DNA of 64,000 nucleotides from Sinorhizobium sp. A49 (GCF_002002725.1 NZ_MUNW01000045.1:18726-82725), one strand, 5' to 3'. Counted from the stretch's first letter, positions 26,264 through 36,218 are shown. Notes: generated by a model not told the origin, from the letters alone. Made by a program: numbers and translations.

Positions 26264-27013
26264 ATGAAAATACTTGTGACGGTTAAGCGGGTGGTTGACT
26301 ACAACGTCAAGATCCGGGTGAAGGCGGACGGTTCGGGCGTCGAACTGGCGAATGTGAAGATGTCGATGAACCCGTTCGACGAGATCTCGGTGGAAGAGGC
26401 GCTGCGGCTGAAGGAAGCCGGCAAGGCCGACGAGGTCGTGGTGGTATCGGTGGGTCCGGCCAAGGCCGAAGAGACGTTGCGCACGGCACTTGCCATGGGC
26501 GCCGACCGGGCGATCCTGGTCGAAACCGACGACCAGGTCGAGCCGCTCGCTGTCGCCAAGATCGTCAAGGGTGTTGCAGAAGCCGAACAGCCGAGCCTGA
26601 TCATCGTCGGCAAGCAGGCGATCGATGACGACTCGAACCAGACCGGCCAGATGCTGTCGGCATTGCTCGGCTGGGCTCAGGGCACCTTCGCCTCCAAGGT
26701 CGAGATCGGCGATGGCAAGGCAACGGTAACCCGTGAAGTCGACGGTGGTCTTCAGACAATCGACATTAAGTTGCCGGCAGTGGTCACCACCGACCTGCGC
26801 CTGAACGAGCCGCGCTACGCCTCGCTTCCCAACATCATGAAGGCGAAGAAGAAGCCGCTCGACAGACACACGCCTGCCGATTTCGGTGTCGACACCACGG
26901 CGCGGCTGAAGGTGCTGAAGACCGAGGAGCCGGAAGGCCGCAAGGCCGGCATCAAGGTCAAGTCGGTGGCCGAGCTCGTCGAAAAGCTCAAAACCGAAGC
27001 CGGCGTATTGTAA
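26264..27013 (+). CDS. etfB: Electron transfer flavoprotein beta subunit
   Basis: A 249-residue beta subunit of ETF, which carries electrons from acyl-CoA dehydrogenases and related flavoenzymes to ETF-ubiquinone oxidoreductase. The opening [18 protein letters not shown] and the family signature [21 protein letters not shown] are present, as is the AMP-binding region. AGGGAA stands before the ATG. It is followed by etfA after 24 bases, so one transcript is expected. Upstream, 288 bases hold a LiuR-like operator. Confidence 0.96.
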   Translation: MKILVTVKRVVDYNVKIRVKADGSGVELANVKMSMNPFDEISVEEALRLKEAGKADEVVVVSVGPAKAEETLRTALAMGADRAILVETDDQVEPLAVAKIVKGVAEAEQPSLIIVGKQAIDDDSNQTGQMLSALLGWAQGTFASKVEIGDGKATVTREVDGGLQTIDIKLPAVVTTDLRLNEPRYASLPNIMKAKKKPLDRHTPADFGVDTTARLKVLKTEEPEGRKAGIKVKSVAELVEKLKTEAGVL

Positions 27014-27037
27014 GTTCAGGAAAGGGAGAACAAAACC

Positions 27038-27967
27038 ATGGCTATTCTGCTTCTGGCTGATCACGACGGCAGCCACCTTTCCGACCAGACCGCAAAGACG
27101 CTGACGGCAGCGAGCAAAATCGGCGGCGACGTGCATGTGCTGGTGGCCGGTGCTGGCGCCAAGACGGCCGCCGACCAGGCAGCCAAGCTTTCGGGCGTAT
27201 CCAAGGTGCTGGTGGCCGAGGACGCAAGCCTTGCCAACAATCTGGCCGAACCGCTGGCAGCGTTGATCGTCTCGCTTGCCGGCAATTACGACACCATCCT
27301 TGCCGCCGCCACCTCGGTCGGCAAGAACGTGCTGCCGCGGGTGGCTGCCCTTCTCGACGTTGTCCAGGTCTCGGAAATCACCGAAGTTGTCTCTTCCGAC
27401 ACCTTCAAGCGTCCGATCTATGCCGGCAATGCCATCCAGACGGTGCAGACGACAGAGGCGAAGAAGGTGATCACCGTGCGCACCGCCTCGTTCGCCTCAG
27501 CCTCCGAAGGTGGCTCTGCCTCGGTCGAGACGATCGCGGCTGCAGCCAACCCCGGTCTTTCGAGCTTCGTTGCCGATGCGCTGTCGTCGTCGGATCGTCC
27601 GGAACTGACGTCGGCCAAGATCATCATCTCGGGCGGGCGCGCACTCGGCTCGGCGGAGAAGTTCAAGGAAGTCATCCTTCCGGTTGCCGACAAGCTCGGT
27701 GCTGCCGTCGGTGCATCGCGCGCGGCGGTCGATGCCGGCTACGCACCGAACGACTGGCAGGTCGGCCAGACCGGCAAGGTGGTCGCCCCCGATCTCTACA
27801 TCGCCTGCGGCATCTCCGGTGCGATCCAGCATCTGGCCGGCATGAAGGACAGTAAGGTCATCGTCGCCATCAACAAGGACGAGGAGGCACCGATTTTCCA
27901 GGTCGCCGACTACGGTCTCGTCGCCGACCTGTTCGAAGCCCTGCCGGAGCTCGAAAAGGCGCTGTAA
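27038..27967 (+). CDS. etfA: Electron transfer flavoprotein alpha subunit
   Basis: A 309-residue alpha subunit that holds the FAD of ETF. The C-terminal FAD domain reads [14 protein letters not shown], then [38 protein letters not shown], the full family signature, ending in the usual [11 protein letters not shown]. It pairs with etfB upstream. An AAGGGAGAA ribosome binding site precedes the ATG. It ends before a strong terminator that separates it from hbd. Confidence 0.97.
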   Translation: MAILLLADHDGSHLSDQTAKTLTAASKIGGDVHVLVAGAGAKTAADQAAKLSGVSKVLVAEDASLANNLAEPLAALIVSLAGNYDTILAAATSVGKNVLPRVAALLDVVQVSEITEVVSSDTFKRPIYAGNAIQTVQTTEAKKVITVRTASFASASEGGSASVETIAAAANPGLSSFVADALSSSDRPELTSAKIIISGGRALGSAEKFKEVILPVADKLGAAVGASRAAVDAGYAPNDWQVGQTGKVVAPDLYIACGISGAIQHLAGMKDSKVIVAINKDEEAPIFQVADYGLVADLFEALPELEKAL

Positions 27968-28039
27968 CCATTCGCCAAACGCACTGCCAGACCCCTAGGA
28001 AAAGGGCTGGCAAAAGCGCGGACTTGGCATTAACAATCT

Positions 28040-28069
28040 ACCGGGCCGGTCAGACCGGCCCGGTATTTT
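28040..28069 (+). terminator. Intrinsic terminator of etfBA
   Basis: ACCGGGCCGGT pairs with ACCGGCCCGGT (11 bp) around a CAG loop, followed by ATTTTC. It stands 73 bases past the etfA stop and before hbd. Confidence 0.82.
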
Positions 28070-28123
28070 CGTACGTGAAGGTGGCAAAGCCGCCAAAATT
28101 CTTGAAGATGGATGTTCGCCGCG

Positions 28124-28996
28124 ATGATCAAGACGGTCGGAGTTATTGGTGCCGGGCAAATGGGCTGCGGCATTGCGCATGTTTCGGCCATGGCCGGATA
28201 CAAGGTGCAGATCTACGATCTTGCCGCTGATCGCATCGAGGCAGGCTTGGCCACCGTCAACGGCAACCTGGCCCGTCAGGTGTCCTCCGGCAAGATGACC
28301 GACGAGGCCCGCAAAAGCGCGCTGGCGCTGATCAAGGGCTCCTCCGACATCAACGACCTGTCGCAGGTGGACCTCGTCATCGAGGCGGTCACCGAAGACG
28401 AAACCATCAAGCGCAAGATCTATGGCCAGGTATGTCCTGTGATGAAGCCGGAAGCGCTGCTGGCGACCAACACGTCGTCGCTGTCGATCACCCGCCTGGC
28501 ATCGGCAACCGACCGCCCGGAAAAGTTCATGGGCATCCACTTCATGAACCCTGTTCCGGTCATGAAGCTGGTCGAGCTGGTGCGCGGCATCGCCACCGAC
28601 GAAGGCACGTTCAAGGCCGCCAAGGAGTTCGTCGGCACGCTCGACAAGACCGTGACCGTCGCCGAAGACTTCCCGGCCTTCATCGTCAACCGCATCCTGC
28701 TGCCGATGATCAACGAAGCGATCTACACGCTCTATGAGGGCGTCGGCACGGTCGAGGCGATCGACACCGCCATGAGGCTCGGCGCCAATCACCCGATGGG
28801 TCCGTTGCAGCTTGCCGACTTCATCGGCCTCGACACCTGCCTGTCGATCATGCAGGTCCTGCACGACGGCCTGGCGGACTCGAAGTATCGCCCCTGCCCG
28901 CTCTTGGTAAAATACGTCGAAGCCGGCTGGCTCGGCCGCAAGTCCGGACGCGGCTTCTACGACTACCGCGGCGAAGTACCGGTGCCGACCCGCTAA
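28124..28996 (+). CDS. 3-hydroxybutyryl-CoA dehydrogenase
   Basis: A 290-residue NAD(P)-dependent enzyme interconverting acetoacetyl-CoA and 3-hydroxybutyryl-CoA. The Rossmann motif VGVIGAGQMGCGIAHV opens the protein. The catalytic His is in GIHFMNPVPVMKLVELVRG, and the dimer domain has DFPAFIVNRILLPMINEAI and GANHPMGPLQLADFIGLD. Length and motifs fit the stand-alone bacterial type (about 290). ATG at 28124 is preferred over an in-frame codon four triplets earlier. Its placement after etfBA fits beta-oxidation or polyhydroxybutyrate metabolism. Confidence 0.94.
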   Translation: MIKTVGVIGAGQMGCGIAHVSAMAGYKVQIYDLAADRIEAGLATVNGNLARQVSSGKMTDEARKSALALIKGSSDINDLSQVDLVIEAVTEDETIKRKIYGQVCPVMKPEALLATNTSSLSITRLASATDRPEKFMGIHFMNPVPVMKLVELVRGIATDEGTFKAAKEFVGTLDKTVTVAEDFPAFIVNRILLPMINEAIYTLYEGVGTVEAIDTAMRLGANHPMGPLQLADFIGLDTCLSIMQVLHDGLADSKYRPCPLLVKYVEAGWLGRKSGRGFYDYRGEVPVPTR

Positions 28997-29019
28997 TCGA
29001 CCCATCTCCGAAATTCAAA

Positions 29020-29044
29020 GCCCGGCGAAATGCCGGGTCTTTCT
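29020..29044 (+). terminator. Terminator of hbd
   Basis: GCCCGGC pairs with GCCGGGT (last pair G-T) around GAAAT, followed by CTTTCTGTTTT. It lies between hbd and the convergent tlpA gene. Confidence 0.75.
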
Positions 29045-29070
29045 GTTTTAAGACGGTGACGTCGAGTCGC

Positions 29071-29742
29071 TCAGCTGCCGGCAACAGGCGCGATTGCCGC
29101 GCGGATCAATGCCTTTGCATCGTCGCTGTCCCAGGCGGCTGGGCCATTCATCGAGCCGATCAGGCATCCCTTGTCGTCGAGCAGCAAAGTTGCCGGCAGG
29201 CCAAAGGCAAGACCTTCCTTCTTCAGATTGTTGAAGACGCCCATCGACGCATCGCGGTAGTAGCGAAGATCGTGGACCGCGGTCTCGTCGAGAAAGGCCC
29301 TCGGCTTTTCGTCATCGCCGACGTCGATGTTGATTGCGACCACCTCGAATCTGTCGCTGCCGAGAGACTTCTGCAGGGCGTTAAGGGCTGGCATCTCCTC
29401 GCGGCAGGGGCCGCACCAGGTGGCCCAGAGATTGACGAGCAGGGTCTTGCCGGCAAAGGCTGAAACCGTCGTCGGCTTGCCCTGCGGATCGTTGAAATCG
29501 AGCGCGATCGGGCGCGGCGACGCGGCCGGCGACATCGCCGCCACCTGACCCTTCATGAACGGTGTCAGCGAGGTTACCTTTTCGCCGGTCAACGGGCAGA
29601 CGGCAGCCGCCGTTTCGGTCGTCTCGGCATTGCCAGACCCCGTCTCCTTCACGTATACCGCAGCCGCACCGACGATCACGCCGAACACGGCGGCGAGCGC
29701 GAACAATTTCACGGCCGGGGGGGATTTCTTCTGGTCGGGCAT
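29071..29742 (-). CDS. tlpA: Thiol:disulfide interchange protein TlpA
   Basis: A 223-residue membrane-anchored thioredoxin. One N-terminal helix (about 12-31, [20 protein letters not shown]) anchors it with the thioredoxin domain outside. The active site is W-C110-G-P-C113 in [21 protein letters not shown], with cis-proline in GLPATLLLD. TlpA reduces apo-cytochrome or copper-chaperone cysteines for cytochrome oxidase maturation. The divergent tlpA-argH pair is known from Bradyrhizobium and related genera, which supports the symbol. Start: GGAG precedes the ATG at 29742. Confidence 0.9.
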   Translation of the reverse strand: MPDQKKSPPAVKLFALAAVFGVIVGAAAVYVKETGSGNAETTETAAAVCPLTGEKVTSLTPFMKGQVAAMSPAASPRPIALDFNDPQGKPTTVSAFAGKTLLVNLWATWCGPCREEMPALNALQKSLGSDRFEVVAINIDVGDDEKPRAFLDETAVHDLRYYRDASMGVFNNLKKEGLAFGLPATLLLDDKGCLIGSMNGPAAWDSDDAKALIRAAIAPVAGS

Positions 29743-29768
29743 TTCATTCTCCAAGGCGGGCATTCTTC

Positions 29769-31172
29769 ATGGCTGACGGCAATTCCGAGACGAAATCCTC
29801 CAACCAGATGTGGGGCGGTCGCTTCGCCTCGGGCCCAGACGCGATCATGGAGGAGATAAATGCCTCGATCGGCTTCGACAAGAAGCTCTATGGCCAAGAC
29901 ATCCGCGGCTCAATAGCGCATGCGACCATGCTTGCGCATCAAGGCATCATTTCGGCTGAGGACAAAGACAAGATCGTTCACGGTCTCAACACGATCCTGT
30001 CAGAGATCGAAAGCGGCCAGTTCGAGTTCTCGCGCCGCCTCGAAGACATCCATATGAACATCGAGGCGCGGCTTGCGACCCTGATCGGGCCTGCCGCCGG
30101 CCGGCTGCACACGGCCCGTTCGCGCAACGACCAGGTGGCGCTCGACTTCCGCCTCTGGGTCAAGGAAGAACTGCAGCGGACCGAGAAGGCGCTGACCGGC
30201 CTGATCGCCGCCTTCCTCGATCGCGCCGAGGAACACGCCGAGACCGTCATGCCCGGCTTCACCCATCTACAGACGGCCCAGCCCGTCACCTTCGGCCATC
30301 ACTGCATGGCCTATGTCGAAATGATCGGCCGCGACCGCTCGCGCGTGCGCCACGCCATCGAGCACATGGACGAAAGCCCGATTGGTGCGGCCGCCCTTGC
30401 CGGCACCGGGTTCCCGATCGACCGTCACATGACGGCAAGCGCACTCGGCTTTGCCGGCCCCACCCGCAACTCGATCGATACCGTTTCCGACCGCGATTTC
30501 GCGCTCGAATTCCTGTCGATCGCCGCGATCGCCGCCACGCACCTGTCGCGCCTCGCCGAAGAGATCGTCATCTGGTCGACGCCGCAGTTCGGCTTCATCC
30601 GCCTCTCCGACGCGTTTTCGACCGGCTCGTCGATCATGCCGCAGAAGAAGAACCCGGATGCCGCCGAACTGGTGCGCGCCAAGACCGGCCGCATCAACGG
30701 TTCGCTGATCGCGCTCCTCACCGTCATGAAGGGCCTGCCGCTCGCCTATTCCAAGGACATGCAGGAAGACAAGGAGCAGGTCTTCGACGCCGCCGAGAGC
30801 CTCGAACTCGCCGTTGCCGCCATGACCGGCATGGTGCGCGACATGGCCATCCGGGCCGACCGGATGAAGGCGGCTGCCGGCTCCGGTTACTCCACCGCGA
30901 CCGACCTTGCCGACTGGCTGGTGCGCGAAGCGGGCCTACCCTTCCGCGACGCACACCACGTCACCGGGCGTGCCGTCGCACTTGCCGAGCAGAAGACCTG
31001 CGACCTCGCCGACCTCTCGCTCGAAGACCTGCAGTCGATCCATCCCCAGATCACCGCAAAGGTGTTCGATGTACTGACCGTCGAGGCCTCGGTTGCCAGC
31101 CGCACCTCCTTCGGCGGCACGGCTCCGAACGAGGTTCGCAAGCAGATCGCCTGGTGGCGCGCCCGCAACTGA
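29769..31172 (+). CDS. argH: Argininosuccinate lyase
   Basis: A 467-residue lyase giving arginine and fumarate, the last arginine step. It has the fumarase/ASL signature [12 protein letters not shown], the early [10 protein letters not shown], and [15 protein letters not shown]. It is full length. The ATG at 29769 begins the conserved MWGGRF region after a short polar tail; the frame runs further upstream as shadow of tlpA. lptM follows after 150 bases, then lysA. Confidence 0.97.
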   Translation: MADGNSETKSSNQMWGGRFASGPDAIMEEINASIGFDKKLYGQDIRGSIAHATMLAHQGIISAEDKDKIVHGLNTILSEIESGQFEFSRRLEDIHMNIEARLATLIGPAAGRLHTARSRNDQVALDFRLWVKEELQRTEKALTGLIAAFLDRAEEHAETVMPGFTHLQTAQPVTFGHHCMAYVEMIGRDRSRVRHAIEHMDESPIGAAALAGTGFPIDRHMTASALGFAGPTRNSIDTVSDRDFALEFLSIAAIAATHLSRLAEEIVIWSTPQFGFIRLSDAFSTGSSIMPQKKNPDAAELVRAKTGRINGSLIALLTVMKGLPLAYSKDMQEDKEQVFDAAESLELAVAAMTGMVRDMAIRADRMKAAAGSGYSTATDLADWLVREAGLPFRDAHHVTGRAVALAEQKTCDLADLSLEDLQSIHPQITAKVFDVLTVEASVASRTSFGGTAPNEVRKQIAWWRARN

Positions 31173-31322
31173 TGCTTGTCTCCCGAAACTGCGCGGCGGT
31201 TTCGGGATAACGACCGCCGGCAGCGCAAGCGCCTGAAAGACGTCGCAGAATCAGGGTGCACAAGCGCCGGAAAAATCGATAAGACATCGCACCAGCATCA
31301 GTCTCCGCGAAGGAAAATCACG

Positions 31323-31517
31323 ATGACATTCACGAAGGCGGCCCGGTTTGCGCTTCTTCTGGCGATCCCCGGGCTGGTTCTTGCCGGTTGTGGACGCAAG
31401 GGCGACCTCGACCGACCCGGCTCGACGGCACCGATCAACACCTTGACCCCTGCCGGAACCGTCGAAAAGAAAGAACAGGCGGACGACCGCCGTTTCCTGC
31501 TTGATCCCCTCCTCTAG
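31323..31517 (+). CDS. LptM-like small lipoprotein (YifL family)
   Basis: A 64-residue lipoprotein. The signal peptide FALLLAIPGLVLAGC gives a lipobox L20-A21-G22-C23, followed at once by the family's GRKGDLDRP motif. YifL/LptM helps mature the LptD translocon that inserts LPS, and is adjacent to lysA or dapF in many proteobacteria, which fits here. Only the N-terminal motif is diagnostic; the rest is short and polar. Confidence 0.82.
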   Translation: MTFTKAARFALLLAIPGLVLAGCGRKGDLDRPGSTAPINTLTPAGTVEKKEQADDRRFLLDPLL

Positions 31518-31617
31518 AGCCTTCCGGTTCAAACGGAGTGTAGAAACGCTCTATCTCTTTGTTTCAACGCATTTCCGGACGGAAAACCGCTTCGCACTTT
31601 TCCTGGAAATGCTCTAA
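31516..31617. repeat. RIME-like intergenic mosaic element (copy 2)
   Basis: About 102 bases begin with AGAGC and end with GCTCT. Inner modules share the sequence of the degenerate copy at 3276-3356 in reverse: AACGCATTTCCGGACGGAAAACCGCTTCGCACTTTTCC. The module is a common rhizobial intergenic repeat that folds into hairpins. It lies between lptM and lysA and overlaps the lptM stop codon, so it may also shape the end of that transcript. Confidence 0.7.
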
Positions 31618-31632
31618 GCCGAGCCAAGCCCC

Positions 31633-32901
31633 GTGAATCATTTCGAATACCGCGACGGAATCCTCTACGCCGAAGACGTGCCGGTGACCGACATCGCCCG
31701 TGCCGTCGGAACGCCCTTCTACTGTTATTCGACCGCAACGCTCGAGCGGCACTACAAGGTCTTCTCCAAGGCCTTTGCCGACGTCGATGCGATGGTCTGC
31801 TACGCCATGAAGGCCAATTCGAACCAGGCGGTGCTGAAGACGCTCGCGCGCCTCGGCGCCGGCGTCGACGTCGTGTCCGGCGGTGAACTGCGCCGCGCGC
31901 TGGCCGCCGGCATTCCGGCAAGCCGCATCATGTTTTCGGGCGTCGGCAAGACCCCGAACGAAATGGATCTGGCGCTCGAAGCGGGCATCTACTGCTTCAA
32001 CGTCGAGTCCGAACCGGAACTCGAGGTCCTGAACCAGCGCGCCGTTCGCGCCGGCAAGCGTGCGCACGTGTCCTTCCGCATCAATCCGGATGTCGACGCG
32101 CGCACCCATTCGAAGATCTCGACCGGCAAGAAGGAAAACAAGTTCGGCATTTCGTGGGAGCGCGCCCGCGCCGTCTACGCCCATGCCGCAACGCTGCCGG
32201 GCATTCAGGTCACCGGTATCGACATGCATATCGGCAGCCAGATCACCGAACTGCAGCCCTTCGACGACGCCTTCAAGCTCTTGCGCGAGCTGGTCGACAC
32301 CCTGCGCAGCGACGGCCATGCGATCGATCACGTCGACATCGGCGGTGGTCTCGGCATTCCCTACAAGGAAGACAACAATCCGCCGCCACTGCCCGACGCC
32401 TATGCCGACATCGTCAAGAACCAGCTGCAATCGCTCGGCTGCAAGATCGTCACGGAGCCGGGCCGCCTGATCGTCGGCAATGCCGGCATCCTCGTGACCG
32501 AGGTCATCTACGTCAAGGACGGCGGCGACAAGACCTTCGTCATCGTTGATGGCGCCATGAACGACCTTATCCGCCCGACGCTCTATGAAGCCTACCACGA
32601 GATCAGGCCGGTCCGTATCTCGGCTGCCAATGCTCCCCGCATCAAGGCCGACGTCGTCGGCCCGGTGTGCGAGACGGGCGATTACCTGGCGCTCGACCGC
32701 GAGATGGCCATGCCGAAGCCGGGCGATCTCTTCGCCATCAGCTCGGCCGGCGCCTATGGCGCAGTCCAGGCCAGCACCTACAACAGCCGGCTGCTGATCC
32801 CGGAAGTGCTGGTCAAGGGCGATCGTTTCCACGTGATCCGGCCGCGCCAGAGCTACGACGACCTGATCGGGCTCGATTCCGTCCCGGACTGGCTCGACTG
32901 A
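31633..32901 (+). CDS. lysA: Diaminopimelate decarboxylase (GTG start)
   Basis: A 422-residue PLP enzyme making lysine from meso-diaminopimelate. The PLP lysine is K60 in VCYAMKANSN, with VDVVSGGELRRAL, the GGGLGIPY glycine loop, and CETGDYLALDRE near the active-site interface. The GTG start at 31633 (NHFEYRDG) fits the family length; no ATG is nearby in frame. It lies after lptM and a repeat. A 20-base palindrome follows the stop. Confidence 0.96.
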   Translation: MNHFEYRDGILYAEDVPVTDIARAVGTPFYCYSTATLERHYKVFSKAFADVDAMVCYAMKANSNQAVLKTLARLGAGVDVVSGGELRRALAAGIPASRIMFSGVGKTPNEMDLALEAGIYCFNVESEPELEVLNQRAVRAGKRAHVSFRINPDVDARTHSKISTGKKENKFGISWERARAVYAHAATLPGIQVTGIDMHIGSQITELQPFDDAFKLLRELVDTLRSDGHAIDHVDIGGGLGIPYKEDNNPPPLPDAYADIVKNQLQSLGCKIVTEPGRLIVGNAGILVTEVIYVKDGGDKTFVIVDGAMNDLIRPTLYEAYHEIRPVRISAANAPRIKADVVGPVCETGDYLALDREMAMPKPGDLFAISSAGAYGAVQASTYNSRLLIPEVLVKGDRFHVIRPRQSYDDLIGLDSVPDWLD

Positions 32902-32931
32902 GCAACGTTTCGCATCGGACGATGATCTGTG

Positions 32932-32961
32932 GATCGCCCGCGCGGGCGATCACGATTTTGT
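32932..32961 (+). terminator. Probable lysA terminator (20-base palindrome)
   Basis: GATCGCCCG and CGGGCGATC form a perfect palindrome with a two-base centre (32932-32951), followed by ACGATTTTG. The T run is weak, so termination is likely but not certain. Confidence 0.5.
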
Positions 32962-33055
32962 TGTCGCCCTCGTCTTCGCCACAAACGATGTTATCCTGAT
33001 CACTCAATAGGTCGGTCACGAGCGGTCATGAGCGGCCGAAAGGGAACTTGGGCGG

Positions 33056-35677
33056 ATGACGCAATTCCGGCAGGATGAAACGCCACAACCGAAGTCGTTT
33101 GCCAGAACGCTGGCACTGAAGAGATGTGTCGCACGGGCGGTCCTGACCGCCGAGCAGGTTTTGCCGCGCGCCCTCGTTCCCGCGTCGATCGCGTTGCTGT
33201 TTCTATCCACCGCCTGGCTCGGCCTCTTCCGCATTGCCCCACTTTGGCTGCATGTGGCCCTGCTCCTGGGCTTTCTCGTCGCCTTCATCGCTTCTCTCAC
33301 TCCACTGACCCGGTTGAGATTGCCTGGCAATGTCGATGCCGACCGCATGCTGGAGGAGCGCAACGACCTGCCGCACCAGGCAATCCGCGTCCAGGACGAC
33401 ATGCCGGCAACCGGCGGCGCCTTCGGCGAGGCGCTGTGGCGCGAACACCAGACGCGCATGGCGGGCATGATCCGGGCGCTCGACACGGGGCTGCCGCGCC
33501 CCGACATTGCCCGTCACGACCCTTTCGCGCTGCGCGCACTGCCGGTCCTGATCGCCTGCGTCGCCTTCGCCTATTCCTATTCCAACCGGGCAGGGTTGCT
33601 CTCGGACGCCTTCCACTTGCCCCAGGCAACAAGCGAAGTCGCTGACATCCGGGTCGACGCCTGGGTGACGCCGCCCGCCTATACCGGGCGGGCGCCCGTC
33701 TTCCTCACCGGCCGCCAGGGCGTCGCTTCCCCGGCCGACGAAGCGGCTGCAATCACCGTTCCACAGTTCAGCGACCTGACCGTGCGCGTCACCGGCGCCG
33801 GCACGGAAGAGACTGTCCGTTATTCGGAAGACGGAGCTGCAGAGCCGATCATCATCCCGACGGCCAGCGAAAAGCCCGACGAAAAGGTCGCGGCAGCGGA
33901 GTCGGCCGCCCAGAAGGCACCCGACAGCAATGCGGTGCGCAACCATCTCTACAAGATCGTCAAGGACGGCGAACTCTCGGTCGGTGGTCAGAAGTGGACG
34001 TTCAAGATCACGCCCGACAGCGTGCCGCAGATCGCCTTTGACGGCCTGCCGAAGCCCACGCCCAACGCGTCGCTCGACATCACCTTCCTCGCATCCGACG
34101 ACTACGGCATTGCGCAGGCCTGGGCCGAGATCAAACCGCTGGACGAGCCTGTGAAGGACGCACGGCCGCTTTATCCGCTTCCCGAATACCGGCTCGATCT
34201 GCCACGTCGCAATGCCCGCGAGGCCAAGGGCACGACCAGCCGCAACCTCAGTGAACATCCGCTCGCCGGCAAGCGCGTTCGCATCACGCTCGTTGCCCGC
34301 GATGCCGCCGGACAGGAAGGGCGCAGCGTGCCACAGGACATGATCATGCCGGCACGGCAATTCTTCAACCCCTTGGCAGGTTCCGTCGCCGAACAGCGCC
34401 AGGTCTTCGCGCTCAACGCCAACGATCTGCCGCGCGCCATCGATCTCAATGACGCGATCGCCAGTTTCGCCGAGGAAGCGATCCCCAATCTCACCCATTT
34501 CCTGCTGTTGAAATCGGCCCGCTCGCGCATGGCGCTCGCGCACAACGACGACATGCTGCGCGACGCCGCCAAGCATCTTTGGGAAATCGCGCTTGGCATC
34601 GAAGACGGCGATCTGTCGCTTGCCGACCGTCGCCTGCGCGATGCACAGCAGGCGCTCTCGGACGCACTCGAGCGCAACGCGCCCGACGAGGAAATCGCCA
34701 AGCTGATGAAGGAACTGCGCGAAGCGATGCAGGAATACATGCAGGCGCTTGCCAAGGAGGCGGCGAAAAACCCGCGCATGGCCGCCAATCCGGATCAGAA
34801 CAATGTTCTGCGTCAGCAGGATCTGGAAAAGATGATGAACCAGATCGAGAACCTGGCACGCTCGGGCGCACGCGATCAGGCCCGCCAGATGCTGTCCGAG
34901 CTTCAGCGGATGATGAACAACCTGCAGGCCGGCCGCGGCCAGCAGCAGCAGGGCGAACAGAACAGCGCCATGCGCCAGCAGATGGACAAGCTCGGCCAGC
35001 TGATGCAGGAGCAGCAACGGCTGATGGACGAGACGTTCAAGCTCGACCAGGCGCAGCGCGACCGCATGCAGCGCGGCGACCCGCTGCAGGGCGAAGACAA
35101 CGAGCTTTACGGTCAGGAGATGCCACAGGATCCGGGCCAGCGCGGTGACGAAAACGGCGAGCCAAACCCGCTTGACGACATGACGGCCGAGCAGCTGAAG
35201 GAGGCGCTGAAGCAGCTGAAGCAGCAGCAGGACGCATTGGGCAAACAACTCGGCGAACTGCAGAAGGGGCTGGAGAGCCTCGGCATCAAGCCCGGCAAGG
35301 GTTTCGGCGACGCCAAGCGGGAGATGGACGGCGCATCCGGGTCGCTTGGCAAGGGCCAGGGCGAACCGGCCGTCGGCAGCCAGGGCCGCGCACTGCAGGC
35401 GTTGCGCGAAGGCGCCCAGGACATGATGAACCAGATGCAGGCCCAGGGACAGGGTCCCGGTCAAGGCGTGCCGCAATATGGCCAGAACGGCCGCGATCCG
35501 CTCGGTCGACGCCAGCAGAATGCCGGCCCTGATTTCGGCGACCAGGTCAAGGTGCCGGATGAAATCGATACCCAGCGGGCGCGCGAGATTCTCGACGAGA
35601 TCCGCCGCCGGCTCGGCAACACCCTGTCGCCGGAAGCCGAGCGGCAGTATCTCGAGCGATTGCTCGACATGCGCTGA
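33056..35677 (+). CDS. TIGR02302 family membrane protein
   Basis: An 873-residue alphaproteobacterial protein of unknown function. There are two or three hydrophobic helices near 40-80 and another near 165-180. A periplasmic-like beta region follows, with VDAWVTPPAYTGRAPVFLTG, then a long helical, very Gln/Met/Asp-rich tail from about 560 (for example LMQEQQRLMDETFKLDQAQR and KQLKQQQDALGKQLGELQKG). It is conserved next to lysA in rhizobia. The low-complexity tail may form coiled coils. The start has a weak GGCGG before ATG 33056. Confidence 0.85.
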   Translation: MTQFRQDETPQPKSFARTLALKRCVARAVLTAEQVLPRALVPASIALLFLSTAWLGLFRIAPLWLHVALLLGFLVAFIASLTPLTRLRLPGNVDADRMLEERNDLPHQAIRVQDDMPATGGAFGEALWREHQTRMAGMIRALDTGLPRPDIARHDPFALRALPVLIACVAFAYSYSNRAGLLSDAFHLPQATSEVADIRVDAWVTPPAYTGRAPVFLTGRQGVASPADEAAAITVPQFSDLTVRVTGAGTEETVRYSEDGAAEPIIIPTASEKPDEKVAAAESAAQKAPDSNAVRNHLYKIVKDGELSVGGQKWTFKITPDSVPQIAFDGLPKPTPNASLDITFLASDDYGIAQAWAEIKPLDEPVKDARPLYPLPEYRLDLPRRNAREAKGTTSRNLSEHPLAGKRVRITLVARDAAGQEGRSVPQDMIMPARQFFNPLAGSVAEQRQVFALNANDLPRAIDLNDAIASFAEEAIPNLTHFLLLKSARSRMALAHNDDMLRDAAKHLWEIALGIEDGDLSLADRRLRDAQQALSDALERNAPDEEIAKLMKELREAMQEYMQALAKEAAKNPRMAANPDQNNVLRQQDLEKMMNQIENLARSGARDQARQMLSELQRMMNNLQAGRGQQQQGEQNSAMRQQMDKLGQLMQEQQRLMDETFKLDQAQRDRMQRGDPLQGEDNELYGQEMPQDPGQRGDENGEPNPLDDMTAEQLKEALKQLKQQQDALGKQLGELQKGLESLGIKPGKGFGDAKREMDGASGSLGKGQGEPAVGSQGRALQALREGAQDMMNQMQAQGQGPGQGVPQYGQNGRDPLGRRQQNAGPDFGDQVKVPDEIDTQRAREILDEIRRRLGNTLSPEAERQYLERLLDMR

Positions 35678-35708
35678 CCGTCGCTCAGCAAAAGAGCCGG
35701 AAACGACA

Positions 35709-35749
35709 ACGCCCTTGGCGCGGAAGCGCGCCAAGGGCGTCTTCAATTT
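35709..35749 (+). terminator. Intrinsic terminator of TIGR02302 gene
   Basis: ACGCCCTTGGCGC pairs perfectly (13 bp) with GCGCCAAGGGCGT around a 6-base loop, followed by CTTCAATTTG. Confidence 0.82.
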
Positions 35750-35756
35750 GTCAGAT

Positions 35757-35851
35757 CGCTGCAGCGCCCGCGTCTTATCAGACGCGCAAAGGTCGCTGCA
35801 GCACTTTGAATTGCTGCATGTTTTTATCCTTAAACCGGATAGGATTTAAGG
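35757..35851. repeat. Complete ABC-like triple-palindrome element
   Basis: Three consecutive hairpins: CGCGTCT/AGACGCG at 35769-35786, TGCAGCA/TGCTGCA at 35797-35818, and CCTTAAA/TTTAAGG at 35828-35851. The same three-palindrome order is found in a common Sinorhizobium intergenic repeat. Degenerate or partial copies are at 4546, 5519 and 59352. It lies between the convergent TIGR02302 and cpdR genes. Confidence 0.78.
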
Positions 35852-35858
35852 AAGGTCG

Positions 35859-36218
35859 TCAGGCAGCAAGCGCCAGTGCCACGGCCTTGCGGATATCCGG
35901 CAGGGAAAAGGGTTTGGAGATGACGTCGACGATCTTGTCAGCGAGATCGTCGGCCCGTTCACGTTGCTCGGCGTAACCGGTCATCAGCAGGATCTTCATC
36001 GCCGGAAAGGCGGCGGATGCCTGGTGGGTCAACTCGATACCATCCATCACGGGCATGCGGATGTCCGACAGAAGCAGATCGAAATTCTCGGTCTGCAGGC
36101 AGGCAAGTCCGTCTGCGCCGTCTCCGGCCTCCACGGTCTCATGCCCATCGAGCCTCAGGGCCCGCGCGACGAACGAGCGCAATGCATCCTCGTCCTCGGT
36201 AATCAGGATCTTCGCCAT
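35859..36218 (-). CDS. cpdR: Single-domain response regulator CpdR
   Basis: A 119-residue stand-alone receiver. The phosphorylated aspartate is D52 in LLLSDIRMPVMDGIELT; the acidic pocket is in the N-terminal ITEDEDALR, and the lysine is in VISKPFSLPDIRKAV. Unphosphorylated CpdR directs ClpXP to the cell pole and toward degradation of cell-cycle regulators (Caulobacter; CpdR1 in Sinorhizobium), an act needed for proper division. Start: GGGAGG before ATG 36218, with another ATG 3 bases upstream. The CtrA-type site near ftsE is 1.7 kb away. Confidence 0.93.
   Translation of the reverse strand: MAKILITEDEDALRSFVARALRLDGHETVEAGDGADGLACLQTENFDLLLSDIRMPVMDGIELTHQASAAFPAMKILLMTGYAEQRERADDLADKIVDVISKPFSLPDIRKAVALALAA

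Noticed and set aside
35757..35851. Palindromes as a CRISPR or IS remnant
   Set aside because: There are no spacers, no transposase, and the element matches other scattered intergenic copies.
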